The notes beneath the pieces were generated by a model that saw only the letters and a list, made by a program, of their open reading frames with translations, made no database searches and was not told the DNA's origin. Positions 1 to 11,364 of a DNA stretch of 64,000 bases are shown here, in pieces; positions within the stretch are counted from its first letter, which is position 1, and each line of letters begins with the position of its first letter. Both the position numbers and the translations under genes were made by a program. Source of the stretch: Liquidambar formosana (taxonomy: Eukaryota; Streptophyta; Magnoliopsida; Saxifragales; Altingiaceae); the NCBI GenBank assembly GCA_039720395.1, contig CM077824.1, positions 23,699,278 to 23,763,277 of the forward strand, in the 5' to 3' direction.

Positions 1-751
1 CATGTTGACTCCCTAGTTGCACTGGGAGCCACCCTAGAAACTTACGAACCAAGAACCATCCATGTCATAATGCTACATGAACCAAGCATTGGGAATGAGA
101 AACCAGTTTACACTATCAGGGTCATACCTCCGAGTTAGATGGGCCAAATTATTGCTTAATTACAGAAGGATGAACTCCCAGAGGATAAAAATAAAAACTA
201 TAGAATACGGGTGAGGGAGGCTCGGTTTTGGCTCTCTTCATCTAGGATATTATACAGAAGATCGTATTCAGGCACCTACCTCAGATACTTACACCCATCA
301 GAAGTTGAGAATTTGTTAGTCGAGCTCCACCAAGGCTCATGTGGGGGTTATACTGGAGGTCGGTCCCTAGCTCATCGAGCAATATCACAGGGCTTTTGGT
401 GGTCATACATGCAAAAGGATTCAGTTCGGTTCGTTAAGATATGTCTGAAGTGTCAGCTATTCGCAGACAAGATACATCAACCAGCTCAAGAGCTCTACCT
501 ACTTGTGAGCCTGTGGCTTTTTCCTTAGTGAGGTCTAAATCTGGTAGGCTCTCTACCTTAGGCCTCAGAGAAAAGGAAATATTTGTTCATCGCCATAGAC
601 TACTTCACGAAATAGGTGGAAGCCATAACTCTTGCATCAATCAAGGACTCCGACATCATTAAGGTTTTGTGGGAAAATATCATCACTCGATTCGGGGTCT
701 GAGAGCCTTTATATCAGATAACGGAAATTAGTTTGACAGTAGAAAGACCAG
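1..751 (+). pseudogene. Ty3/gypsy pol remnant (integrase part), degenerate
   Basis: This is the decayed 3' part of a retrotransposon polyprotein. The frame at 211-528 contains the integrase zinc-binding region: His40, the GGRSLAH block, GFWW, and Cys78-x2-Cys81 (CLKCQ). In the canonical CGxHxGG block the second His ligand is Tyr47. A frameshift near 510-590 is followed, in another frame at about 588-700, by the start of the integrase core (FIAIDYFTK), where a TAG stands in place of the usual Trp. Bases 1-200 are in yet another frame and read like the linker between RNase H and integrase. The unit runs off the left edge of the window and cannot be functional. The antisense ORF and LTR-like sequence downstream fit a Tat-lineage Ty3/gypsy element, which is an inference. 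Confidence 0.8.
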
Positions 752-2040
752 TGTAGACACCCCATTTTGTACCCGTTGTCATCTTAAAGTCTCGTGGTCC
801 CAATGATGAGGTTTATTATTCGTCTTGACAAAATGCGAAGTGATTCCAAACGAGCCAATGAAGTCACAGTGAAAATCCTAAGTTTGCAGCCATTTTTTAT
901 TCAGCCCTAATGCGTACGCACCTGTAATGGGTGCGGACGCATTCCTGCATACGCAACCACTTGGGATGCGTACGCACCCTCCCTTTTTATGGAAACTCCA
1001 GATTTAGTAGTTCTTTCTCCCTATGACTTCTAATTAAAAAGAAGAATCCTATTTCGAATGCAATTGCAGTTAGCAACCCGGGAAGGACTCCTAAAACCCT
1101 AAGAATCTCAATATATACACCATTATAATTCTGAAAGGGGGACTAGAACTCCTAATCCAAGGAGCCAACATACAATTTACCCAAAAACCCTAAACTGAGG
1201 ATTCATGCTGTGATTTTGGAGGCTTGCAAGGAGGAATTAAGCGGATTTGAAGGCGCGTAAACCTGAGGGTAATTCTCTATCAATTTCTATTCAGTTTCAT
1301 AGGTTATGGTTATGGATGATGGAATTAATGTTGGTATAATAATATGCATGCTGGTTGATGTGTGTTATTTATTTATTATGCATGATTTAGAAGAGTAGGG
1401 TTGTTAGAAAGTGAAATTTGTCATAATTCAGCAACAATTTTCTAAAATCAGAAATCGTATTTTAATCATAACTTTTGACTCCGAAGTTGGAATTGGATGA
1501 CATTAGTCTTCTTAAAAAGATAATTCAATTCTCTACAACTTTGTATTTCACGAGTTTTGTCCAATTCCAATGTTTTTATACCCAAAAATGCGATTGAAGT
1601 TGCTACTATTATAAAGTGACGAAAATCACTTTCTTTTCTCTTTTTCTCTTTTATTTATTTGATCTCATTATGCATGATTATGGGTGAAATATGATGTTAG
1701 AATGCATGCTTAGGATGAATAAGTTGTATAATTATTGTATATCATGCCATAATAGTGGAGTAGGTTAAAACTGAATAGGACCGACTGACTGCCCGTTTAT
1801 CATTGTTATTATCAATTAATGATATTAATATTGATATATTAGGCAAACATTCATTCTTCTGATTTCGTAGTAAAGCTATTTGCTTGTAGTATTCTAGATA
1901 TTTAGTTTTAGGGTAGTTTGTATTGTTTTTTGTTTTTTTTTTCTAGATTTTGGGATACGCCTACAGGTTACGTACGCACCTCTCATGGTTGCGTACGCAC
2001 CCCCATTGAGGCGGACAGTTTTCTTCTCGTTTGGATTATA
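752..2040 (+). mobile_element. LTR fragment (TGTAGACACCCC start) inserted in the older gypsy element
   Basis: A sequence with the typical plant Tat/Athila-type LTR start TGTAGACACCCC begins at 752, directly after a purine-rich stretch. It carries a TATA-like segment (ctcaatatatacacc, ~1,108-1,122) and several copies of a GCGTACGCACC-type motif near 910-980 and 1,970-2,005. I see no coding capacity. The right boundary is not sharp: from about 2,060 the minus strand reads as the C-terminal part of a gag-like ORF, so the LTR probably stops near 2,040. No target duplication was recognised. Confidence 0.5.
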
Positions 2041-2059
2041 CTGGAGGAGATCAACTAGT

Positions 2060-4390
2060 TCCAGGTTTTGTTGAGGCTGTTTAGGTTCCAAAGGTTGGTC
2101 AAGCTTGGGCTCTAAAAGCTGATCTTGTTCGAGCTCAACTGCCGAAGTCAGAGGAAGATTAGCTTAGGTAAAGGGAATATCAGAGATCCCCAGGAATTAA
2201 AGAAGTGCTAGAGTGGCCAAGGTGTCCCAGGCAAGCTAATAGGTCCTATCTACCATAGGCCTGACCTAAGCACCCATTCTCTAGCCAACCTCAGTGCAAA
2301 CGGCATTGATCTCCTCCTCCTAAGCTGATACTTCTTCGTCATACTTCTTCTCTAAGTCTTTCTTCTCAGCCTCCAGTTTGGTCAATTTGTCTTTAACATC
2401 CTTCACTTTGGAGTCCCATAACTTTTTCTCTCTCTCCAAAACCTCAGCCTTGTCTTTCTAAACCAGCCCAACTTCTTGGGCCTTCTTCACCTCAGCTTTC
2501 CAGCTCTTGATGCTATTGTTGGCTTTTTCCAACTTAATGATAGTTGAGCTTAGTGATTCCTCAACATCCTTTTGCTTTTACTCGTAAGCAGCATTGAATT
2601 TCGCGATCTCAACACTAGTAAAATCCTCTTTCTCTATTAAGAAATCACCCATCACTAACACTTGTTGGCAGCCCTGGAAAATAAGAACTAACCTAAGAGA
2701 TGTAAAAAATATGCATACAAAGAGAAAGAAAGAGGAAGAGTTTTAAGTTCGGTTACCCTTAGCATCAAATGAACCGTGTTGTGGGACATCTCAATGGGGC
2801 TTCCCTGGTTTAAAGCCTCCATATCAATGGGGAATCGGATAGCATTCCCACAGCTCCAGTAAGAATACTCGGCCCCCAATCTAGTAGAAATAGTGTTGTT
2901 TGAAGAGGTCAAGTACTAAGCATGCTCCATGTACCGATGTTCATGAGGATTGATGGATTTAAACTCGGGTAGTCCCATCATAGGGTTGGGGCTTTTCCTT
3001 TTCTTCTGGAGGCTAGAAGAAGATTTTGATACCAAAGCCTCAACTCGGTGTGAAGAGGCTTCCTGAGCTGAAGGGACAACTTCATTCCAAGATGAAACTA
3101 CGTTGAGGATTTGTACCTCATCCTCTGAAGACTGAGCTCGATCAGCAACTTGTCTAGTCTTTGCAATCTGACCAGAGACCCAAGATGTGGGCACTATAGC
3201 AGATTGGAGAGATGTGGCAGATGGTGTAGATCCCTCCTTTGACTATGAGGCCAGGGATAAGGCTTTAATAGCACTTACAAAGCTCTCTAAGTTAAACAAC
3301 CGAGCTGCTCTTTGGTGCTAGCATTTTGTATTTCTAACTAGAACGGGCTTCGACTTAAAAATCGGAAGGTCTATTTCCTCAAAACCAGTCTTCTTTATGC
3401 CGAACTCTCATCGTTCTCCCCGATTCCCTCAACTCCTTCCTTGGTTTCTTTTTTACCTCCACTTCTATCACATTTCTTACTTCCTTCACTTTTCTGCTTG
3501 ATCACTAGGATCGAGCTCAAGTGAAGGAGTCTAGGCTCTCTTCCTCGAGCTGTTTCTTGCCTGTAAGGGCTTAGAAGTCCTAACACCTTACAAGTCTTCA
3601 CCCTTCTTAGGCCTTTTCTTTTTTCCTTTCTTCTTAGGCTCAGGCCTCAAGTGCACGGGAAGACTAGCCGACTTATAGGTTTTATACCTTAGGATATAAC
3701 CAAGAAAAGTATGACAAGCTCAGGACTCGTCTTTGTCTTGGTAGGCAAAGATCTTGTTTATGAACTCAAAGTTCACTTTGCCCTCTGGGTAATTCATGAA
3801 AGCAATTGCAAAAGAAAAGGTAAAGTGTTAGATTAGGTAAAGAAATAGAACATGAATTAAAGAAACTGATCTACAACTTACAAGGGAAGCAAGCAACTCA
3901 TGGAACTTGAGGCTTAGGCCCGTCCACTGAACCATATATAAAAATAGTATAAACTTGGGCCCCAGGATTAGAGTCTGGTAGGTGGGTGACAAGTGGCTCT
4001 TTTTTCACCTGAGCAGAAAGATAAAAATGGGTCTTACTGGTCAAGCTGAGTTTATACTGGTGGAAAATCTCACAAATCCCAATTTGAACCCTCAGTTCGA
4101 TGTTGAGCTTATCAAAGGATGAGATAATTCTGAAAGTGTTAATCCCAACCTGGGTTGGGATTAAATGGGTGTATTCTAAAAATTCAACCAAAAGTGGTCA
4201 GAAAGGCACCCAAACTCCGCCTTAAAAAAAAAAAAAAAAAGCAGCAGTATGGATAGTTAGACCCCCTCCTTGTCTTGGACCGAGATCGCCTCATCAGGTA
4301 CGGCGCAACGGAAGTCAAGCTTCCCTTTAAAACCGAACTTAGATCTAAACTCAACCGTTCTTTTAGGTCAGTCTTTGATTTCAAATGCAA
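2060..4390 (-). pseudogene. Antisense gag-like ORF of a Tat-lineage retrotransposon (PF04195-like), broken
   Basis: Read on the minus strand, 4,390 to 2,060 gives pieces of one protein in shifting frames. An N-terminal globular part at about 4,191-3,898 (FLEYTHLIPTQVG, GICEIFHQYK, YGSVDGPKPQVP) resembles the 'putative gypsy type transposon' domain. Then comes a basic/Ser-rich linker (3,600-3,000), the block LPEFKSINPHEHRYMEHA near 2,920-2,980, and a Lys/Glu-rich coiled coil (about 2,640-2,300). The tail is Gln/Pro-rich (EPKQPQQNLELVDLL, ~2,091-2,040). Frameshifts and stops break it. It lies opposite to the integrase strand. Tat-lineage elements are known to carry such antisense ORFs between pol and the 3' LTR, so I read it as that. 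The alternative is a separate inverted element. Confidence 0.6.
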
Positions 4391-5219
4391 CCATCTGCAA
4401 AGTTTAAAATCAATCAGGGAATACTCTATATAATGTTCGAATATAATGTTCGAGTCAGTCTAAAAGTTTCAGATTAAATCAATACTTGGGTCAAAAAGTG
4501 TGAGTTCTGTTTGATTCCACCTAAGTGTTGAGGTCGATTAAAATTTAGGTCTAGATTTATTTTACAAAGCCGAACCAAAAGCAGTTCTAAAGTAGGGTCA
4601 AAATTCACCCGAACTGCTCATGGGCAATCAGTTCGGTAGGGAGACTGCAAAAACACATTCCCCCATCAATTCAAGAATTCAAATCACCAAGGGTAGGAAA
4701 CCACCAGGGATTTCCCTCTTCTCAAGAAGCCCTTTCAGATACTGAAAAAATGACAGTACAAGACATTAAAGGCTTTGAAACTAAAGAACAAAGACATTAA
4801 AGGCTTTGAAACGATGGAGAATCCAGCAAACAGAGGCTGAGATGAAGCAACGAAGAGTACTCTGAGGTTCCTGAAGCTCCCAAAAGCACAAAAATCACTA
4901 GACAACGAAGGAGGATTGGCGATGATGAAGCACTGGTGGCAGAAGAGCCTGATTTGGCGATGGCAATGGATTTCTCTGGTGAAGACAAGGCAAAGTACAG
5001 AAGAAATTTGGACACAATAATAGGAGAAGAGAAAGTAAATGAACAGTGGTTTCTCTCTCTTTCTCTCTCTCTTTTTTATACCTAAACATTATGAGCATTA
5101 AATACTGAAACGACATAAAACTGCTAGAATGATGTCATTTCCTCGAAATATGAAACGACACACCGTCTTGACAGCTGGACTATCACGTGGACAGAAACAA
5201 TGAGAAATGATTATAAATT
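4391..5219. other. Non-coding retrotransposon spacer
   Basis: No credible gene. The stretch lies between the antisense ORF and the LTR-like block. It has a CT/GA-rich patch (about 5,040-5,075), a purine-rich run at 5,021-5,034 and a direct repeat of about 23 bases (acattaaaggctttgaaac at 4,762 and 4,793). It is probably the untranslated part of the same retrotransposon. Confidence 0.4.
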
Positions 5220-5988
5220 ATGACAACCCCGACATCAGGGCAATTATAATTGAGGCAAATTGTGTAAGAAAATACTAACCTGCACACTACAACCATGAAA
5301 AATTCCTACAGCTCGATCTACTAGTTATGGCTCCTCTCATCAACCCAATATGAAAAATCTTCCAATGTAAAATACAATCATGGGAGCTTAATATGCCCGA
5401 CCTCATGATATGGGAGCCCAATCTCCCCACATCGGTACCGATCAACTTCTAACCAATCCCCGTGAAATACGAACTTAGTTACCCAAACTGCAGTCCGATT
5501 TCAACCAAGGCTGATAAACCCTGGTCAAACAGCTGGATACCTAACTCAAGTTATGGTTAACCTAACCCAAACAGTTATTAGACCAGCCTGAGTTAGTCCA
5601 TACATAAATCTATAAATAGAACATGTTGTAACATAATTTAGGTATGACCTAACCTTAGCCCTTGAAATATTCGCTCCTTCTCTCTTTAAAATTGCCACTA
5701 ACTAGACCGTCAGAGAGGATTTGGCCGAACCCACTTCGGCCACCTTCTGACCTTGAGTTTACTGTTTGTAGGTCCATCGCACGGTGTGATTGCAGCTCTA
5801 TTCCATCATTCTTCATCCAAGGTTGGGAAAAACCCCTATACAATTGGGCTATGTAAAACGTTTGGAAAACAGACGAACAATTTATACAGCATATGTAGAG
5901 AAAATATACATCCAACATATATATCTAGTCAAAATACCCTCAATTGTTATAAAGTAATAAACTTAACATAGGGGCTTCTGTCACACCC
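5220..5988 (+). mobile_element. LTR-like block, probably 3' LTR of the gypsy element
   Basis: This AT-rich block has plant LTR organisation on +: a TATA box (ctataaatagaa, ~5,609), then the R/U5-like signature 'gtcagagaggatttggccg' and 'cttgagtttactgtttgtag' (5,708-5,772) that recurs in gypsy LTRs. The ends chosen (TGACAACCCC at about 5,213-5,220 and ...CTTCTGTCA near 5,983) are approximate. The next LTR begins at 5,979, so the junction is shared or overlapping. Confidence 0.45.
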
Positions 5989-7613
5989 CATTTTTGTCAC
6001 CTTAGCTAGGACATATCATTTCATGTAGGATTTTGAGTCCTCTTCGAGTCTAGTCTTTTGCATTGAGTTTCTATGGCATTGAATATCATGTGTATGAATT
6101 TTGAAATGATTTGGAGTTCATTTCGATGGTCAATAAGAACTTTTGCGACTTTAAGGGCATAATCATCTTTTAAGCCGAATATTTTCCATTTGACCTTGAA
6201 ATGAAACCCGAGTCATTCCTTTGAGTTCATATGGTTACATAGAGTCTATATATAGGTTCAATTTCATAAATTAATGGTTTAAGATCAATTCGGCTCATAA
6301 TGGTTCGGGTTAGCTAAAAGACCCTTTCTTGGTTTGCTCAAATTGACTCACAAGACCCGATCAATTTTCTCTCATTTAACTTCAATTGGGCTTTATTTAC
6401 ATCCTAGGTATGTTTAGAAAGATCGAATTTCGATTTGGAAAGCACTTGGTTTGACCTTGTGTACAAACCCAACTTAGCGACGGTGAGGCACCATGTTTAA
6501 CTACCTTTGTAAAACCTAACCATGCACCCACGGTTAAGGATTTTTTGTCCTAAAATGCTTAAAAATGTGTTCCCCTTCGAAACACGGTTGTTTTGGCTTT
6601 TATTTTGTCAAAATCGGACTTAATTTGAACATTCTAGGACTTCTACAGCGAGTAGGAGTCAAAACCGGAGTGAAATAGAAGAGCCCCTCGGATAACCGTC
6701 CGAGGCTGGACGATTAGCCGTCCAAGCCCAGACAGCTAACCGTCCAGGCCTAGATGGTCACCCGAGAGACTCCATCTTTAAGTGAAATTCTGACTCTTCT
6801 CTCCCTCTTTTGACGGTTTCCTCCGCCATTGCAACTTTTTTTCTCTTAGGAGTGTGTAAGTTTGAGTTGTTTGAGCACTAAGAGAGTCTCTAATAGCCCT
6901 AGGATCATTGTTTAATGAATTAATCTTAGCCATTGGTTTAGAGGGTCAGTTCTCTATATAAAGGACATGATATTCAGCACATAGGGGAAGGTTAATTGCA
7001 CTTTACACTTAGAGAGAGAGGGAGCTACGAGTTTGGAGAGCTAGAAGGACATCAAGAGGAGGCTCTTCAACCCCAAGCAAGCAAGGAAACAAGGAGTTTG
7101 AAGACAAGGAAGGTTCTACAAGAGGTAAGTACTCTTCTTGAATGCTGAACATAGGCTTTCTCCTTCTCCTTCTGCTTCTTCTTCTATGATAGTTCTAGTG
7201 CATGATGTAACTCCACATGTTAGGATAGTTCAATGTTTTTAGGATGTATTATGAATGATTTTGAGATGGTTTATAGCTTTATGTGCTTAATAATCCCTGG
7301 TTTACTAAGGAATAGATGGTGTTATTCTTCTTATCCTCTTAAATCATGCATAGTTCATATGTCTAGGTTGCTATGATAATTGTCATGAGTTGATGCTCCT
7401 GTTAGTTAATATATATGATGTGAATGATATTCATGATGATTTGAGCATGTGTTAGAGTCTTTTCATAGGTTTTTATGAATAGTTGTGAGATTAGGGTTTC
7501 GATAACCCTAAAATCACACAAGTCTCATACAGCATGCCTAGCTTTACTTTGTGAGTTGTTTCTCATCATAGTCATTCTATATATGCTGCATATAGTTGAA
7601 TCATGCTAGGTTT
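5979..7613 (+). mobile_element. Long gypsy LTR, left part (split by the CACTA element)
   Basis: The sequence begins TGTCACACCCCATTTTTGTC, a typical Tat/Athila-type LTR start, and is open in neither strand. A TATA box (tctatataaagg, about 6,953-6,964) is followed by a transcribed-looking leader rich in GAGA (7,010-7,025) and a splice-donor-like aag|gtaagt-type site near 7,120-7,130. The block is interrupted at 7,613 by a CACTA element and resumes at 18,492. It shares the phrase 'aagaacttttgcgactt' with the LTR fragment at 51,525, so the two belong to related families. Confidence 0.65.
6953..6964 (+). promoter_or_regulatory. Putative LTR TATA box just outside the palindrome
   Basis: TATATAAA sits six to fifteen bases before the first base of the inverted-repeat arm (6,970). 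A start site 25-30 bases downstream would lie inside the arm, so a transcript would consist of palindrome sequence from its first nucleotide. The mirror copy at the far side (15,090) lacks the TATA box. Promoter activity is inferred only. Confidence 0.45.
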
Positions 7614-8060
7614 CACTACAACAAATTAGGCTTTCCATGACGTGCGAAGCACGTCGTAAAAGGCCTTTTACGACGTGCCGGCGCATGTCGTGCATCGCGA
7701 TGCCGTGGAAAGTCATGACACATTTACAACGTGCAATGTGCGTCGTAAAAACCTTTTTAACGGCTTGCACTACACATCGTAAATAGTTATTAACGACACA
7801 CAATGAACGTCGTAAAAAACATAGCAACGGTATGCCTGCACATTTAACGACGTGCAGGGTACGTCGTGTTAAGTGTTTTACGACGCACGCTGCACGTCGT
7901 GAAAATGTTATTAACGACGTGTTCTGTACGTCATTAAAACATTTAATACGACGTACGCCGAACGTCGTTAAAACTATAGGCATACCCTTGCTATGTTTTT
8001 TACGATGTTCATTGTGCGTCGTTAATAACTATTTACGACGTGTAGTGCAAGTCGTAGTAA
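7614..8060. repeat. Left subterminal repeat array of the CACTA element
   Basis: A dense, mixed-orientation array of an ACGACGTGC / GCACGTCGT motif, spaced about 15-40 bases and often joined to TTTTA or TTAA. In En/Spm-type elements such subterminal arrays bind the TnpA-type protein, so the same role is inferred here. The open frames across it are by-products of the repeats, not genes. Confidence 0.85.
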
Positions 8061-8387
8061 ATTATTATTATTATTATTTTAATTACCTACATTGCTTATC
8101 AAATGCCAACAATACATTTTTTGATAACCTTTTGTCTATAACCTATTTCCTGCTTTGCTTATCAAATGCCAACAACACAAACAATGTCTATGATTTAAAC
8201 CAATTGAACCTAATTCAAAAAATATATCATTCATCAACATCATTTTTTTTCCTAAGTGCATTAATCTACAATTAACCTAAACTCCCAACCAGCCATGTCT
8301 ATGATTTAAACCAATTAAACCTAATTCAAAAAACATTCATACATCCACAAAGTTTAAGTACATGTTTGTAAACTGGACTAACAAAAT

Positions 8388-8600
8388 TTATATATAGAAT
8401 GTCAAAATAAAGTTCAAAAAAGGAGAATGTATATATAACAACAAAACATTTGAGTCGACACTACTGCAATCTCCCATTAGCCCCCTTAATCTCAAAAAAT
8501 AGAAGACCTTGAGTAATGGCTCAACCAAATGTCCCTGAAATGGAAAACAACAAAATAATTTATTAAGGTATAAGTACAAGTAAAAAGCATTCTTCTCCAT
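8388..8600 (-). other. Downstream exon-like segment of the CACTA relic, left arm
   Basis: A short open frame with an internal acceptor-like site (ccatttcag|ggacatttgg) reading GHLVEPLLKVFYFLRLRGLM. It lies between the transposase C-terminus and the left TIR and has an inverted copy at 13,460-13,672. It may be the last exon or 3' UTR of the lost transposase gene. I do not recognise a domain. Confidence 0.3.
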
Positions 8601-9929
8601 TAAAATCTAAATTTCTAAACATATTGATGATACAAATTCACTTCCATACCTTTAAAAATGGCAATTCCAAGAATTGATAGGAATTTGAATATAGCACTAT
8701 ACCCATATAAGAATAAATTCTGCAAATCAAAAGGACAAAAAGTCAAAATCACACAATAAAACCTTTCTTTATTCATATAAAACTCACAACTTGATCTTGC
8801 TTAACCTCTCCTCATCATTCTTCTCTGGTCATTATGCTCTGCATATGAACTGAGGTGCCTCTACCATCTCATCAGCCTTATGTGGTCTACCTAGCTACCT
8901 CCCCACCTAAAATTCTACTAGCAACCAGAGGCAAAGATCACGATGATTTCTATACTATGCCAAGTTCTGAGCATTGAAACCATACAAGAGGTATAATTGA
9001 ACACCTAAACCCATTTGTAAGTCTCATAGCATATCAATCAAAATATCCAAATATATATATATATATATATATTAAGGAGTTAGGATTGAAATATAGAGAT
9101 GAGATAAAAAAAAATACATAGTTCCCACCAAAACTCTTTGAAACTTGTTGAAACGCCTCAAAACTCATTGAAACTTCTGGAAACTAACCACACATAACTT
9201 CCTAAATTCTGAACAAAAACAAAAAATTCCATGCTAAAGTAGCTAGACCCTATTCACCTCGATATATACAAGTAATACAACCAGCACATGGATTGTAAAA
9301 ATCATGGATTACATTTTGTTTTGAAGTGTGACACCTTTCTCCTTAGTTATGATTATAAGACTCCATCAAAGAGTAAAATTAGAAATGAAATGTCAAAATA
9401 TATAGAATATGCTTCACTTTAATATCAAATAGATTTGTAAGTTCAATTTTTCTATAGATATTTCTCCTATAATAATGATAATTTTTAGCACTTTCACTTA
9501 TATTCCACATGCTATATACTTATATCAACAGTCACTCTATAAGTGGAATTAATTTGTGATTGTTTATGGAGGTTAATTAAAATTCTTAACAATCCAACCA
9601 AAAGAGCTCTATCCACCAAAGTCTGAAAAATTTGGTGCAAATCAATGGAAGTATGTTGCTGCGTCTTATCATTTCATTTAATAAGATACATAATATAAGC
9701 AATAAACTTATGAGATAGATAATATAAATTCCTACATAACCAAAAGAGCTCTTTCTTCTTCATGTAACTACAGAAAAAATAGGATTTAGATGTAAATTAA
9801 CTAAGTAGAGCCTTATATCCAACTAATCCTCTTCTTTTCAGGCTCTATATAGGGTAATACATTTTGTTAGTTCACATTCCCTAGCTTAATTTCTCATGAT
9901 GTCAAGACACTAAGCAAAGATATATATAC

Positions 9930-10696
9930 CTGTACTTCCTTAACCATCCAACTGGATAAATTGCCTTGGCCAAGCTGTAGTACTTCCTTTTGCCTCGTTA
10001 AGTGAGAACATATCACTTGTAGAGCAAAATAATATCACATTGTGTATTACTCGATCAACCTAAACTTTGAAAAATCTAGGACCCAAAGGCATGTGATGCA
10101 TATTAGACTTGGGATCAGTTGATGCAATCTTACCTTCTGCAACTGCTACTATATCTGTCCCCACCCAATGTAATAGTTTGCATTTCCTATCCTCCAAATT
10201 TTCACCACTTTGTACGTCCAGGATAGCACTCTGCCACAACCATAAAGACAAGGGTTTTTGAGGAACAAATCTATATGATAAAACAAATTTTATAGCCAAG
10301 CATAGTTTATACACATTTACCTGCTGAGTAGAAGCTGTATGCACAGGAGTGTGCATCCTGTCTTCATCACCTCCACTCCGAACCTATAAACATTACACTT
10401 CATTATTTGAATTAATATGCATCCATGAACCAATCACAAGGTGCTAGAAAAAAGAAGATGAGCCATTTCTAAAAAATATGTTAGAAGTATGACATGTTAT
10501 CAAGTAATCTAGGATAGCAAGTAAATCAAAAAAGAAAAAAAAACATCACATTTCTAGGATAGCAAGTAATATGAAACAACATAATGAGAACTGATGGGAG
10601 AAGAAACTATTAAAAGAAATCACATTTTTATATCCAACCATAGTTTATACACATTTACCTCACATTTCTTGGAAGATCCACCCATTCTTTATCCAT
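9930..10696 (-). pseudogene. CACTA transposase exon relics, left arm
   Basis: Minus-strand exons with GT-AG borders. The first (10,696-10,659) reads MDKEWVDLPRN, the hallmark N-terminus of the transposase-associated domain of CACTA TNP2 proteins. The second covers 10,382-10,320. The third (10,230-9,930) contains ENLEDRKCKLLHWVGTDIVA, EGKIASTDPKS, HHMPLGPRFFKV and FSLNEAKGSTTAWP. That block matches the C-terminal region of Ptta/En/Spm plant transposases. A stop replaces the Trp after FFKV. Everything between N- and C-terminus is missing, so this is an internally deleted, non-functional gene. Left and right copies differ at a few codons. Confidence 0.75.
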
Positions 10697-10829
10697 TGTG
10701 ACTAGTCACTAGTGGCCCACTAGCTAACTACTTCCTACGTCAACCCAGCATCCACACAAACCAATCATTAGTGAATAACCATGCTTGAAAAATTTTGAAC
10801 ATATATATATTACTTGATCAAAAAAGAAA

Positions 10830-10838
<9 letters not shown>

Positions 10839-10880
<42 letters not shown>
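10839..10880. repeat. (TA)n microsatellite at palindrome centre
   Basis: About 42 bases of alternating TA next to an A-run. It lies at the inner edge of the left arm and appears to be one of the breakpoints of the inverted duplication. Confidence 0.9.
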
Positions 10881-10885
<5 letters not shown>

Positions 10886-11085
10886 AACAAGTTGGTATGC
10901 ATCTGGAATAAATTACATTCTGAGTTTTCAAATTATGTGAAATTTTGTATTTCCTGTTAAGCTGGTCAGTTTTCCCCTATCAGTTCAGTTGGTGATTTGT
11001 TTAAATAGATTGCTAGTTTATTTGACTTGGGATTGATTCGGTTGTGAATAAGTTCTTTTTTTTGTACGTCCCTCAAACAATTAGA
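10881..11085 (+). repeat. Direct repeat copy 1 (spacer of the palindrome)
   Basis: The stretch from tttgtaacaagttggtatgc to cctcaaacaattaga recurs in the same orientation, nearly identical, at 15,098-15,303, immediately outside the right arm. Both copies are bounded on the left by (TA)n. Confidence 0.9.
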
Positions 11086-11202
11086 CATTTCTAACTCATA
11101 CGTTGCCCCTTAAAAAAAAAAAAGAGAAATAAATGAATGCATCTCAATGACATATTTGAAGCATACATAGAATTAATTTTGATATTAATTATAGCAGCAA
11201 TC

Positions 11203-11221
<19 letters not shown>
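11086..11221. other. Unique spacer of the palindrome
   Basis: AT-rich sequence with A12, (TA)9 and T-runs. It is not present after the second copy of the direct repeat. No gene seen. Confidence 0.5.
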
Positions 11222-11234
<13 letters not shown>

Positions 11235-11364
11235 CTTTTTTGATCAAGTAATATATATATGTTCAAAATTTTTCAAGCATGGTTATTCACTAATGATTGG
11301 TTTGTGTGGATGCTGGGTTGATGTAGGAAGTAGTTAGCTAGTGGGCCACTAGTGACTAGTCACA

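Larger units (their letters stand above)
6970..10838 (+). repeat. Left arm of the 8.1-kb inverted repeat
   Basis: Positions x in this arm pair with about 22,061 minus x in the other arm; for example the CACTA end at 7,614 pairs with 14,446, and a start codon at 10,696 with 11,365. The arm contains 644 bases of flanking LTR plus the left 3.2 kb of the CACTA element. The arms differ by scattered substitutions and small indels, so they are old or independently evolving copies, not a perfect fold-back. Confidence 0.93.

Noticed and set aside
7614..8060. CRISPR-like array of short regular repeats
   Set aside because: The repeats are 8-12 bases, occur in both orientations with irregular spacing, and sit next to a CACTA terminus in a plant genome.
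7606..8275. Long open frames (125 and 147 codons) near the left CACTA end and their mirror copies at 13,785-14,454
   Set aside because: They are produced by the ACGACGTG-type subterminal repeats; the predicted proteins are low-complexity translations of the repeats and change with repeat register.
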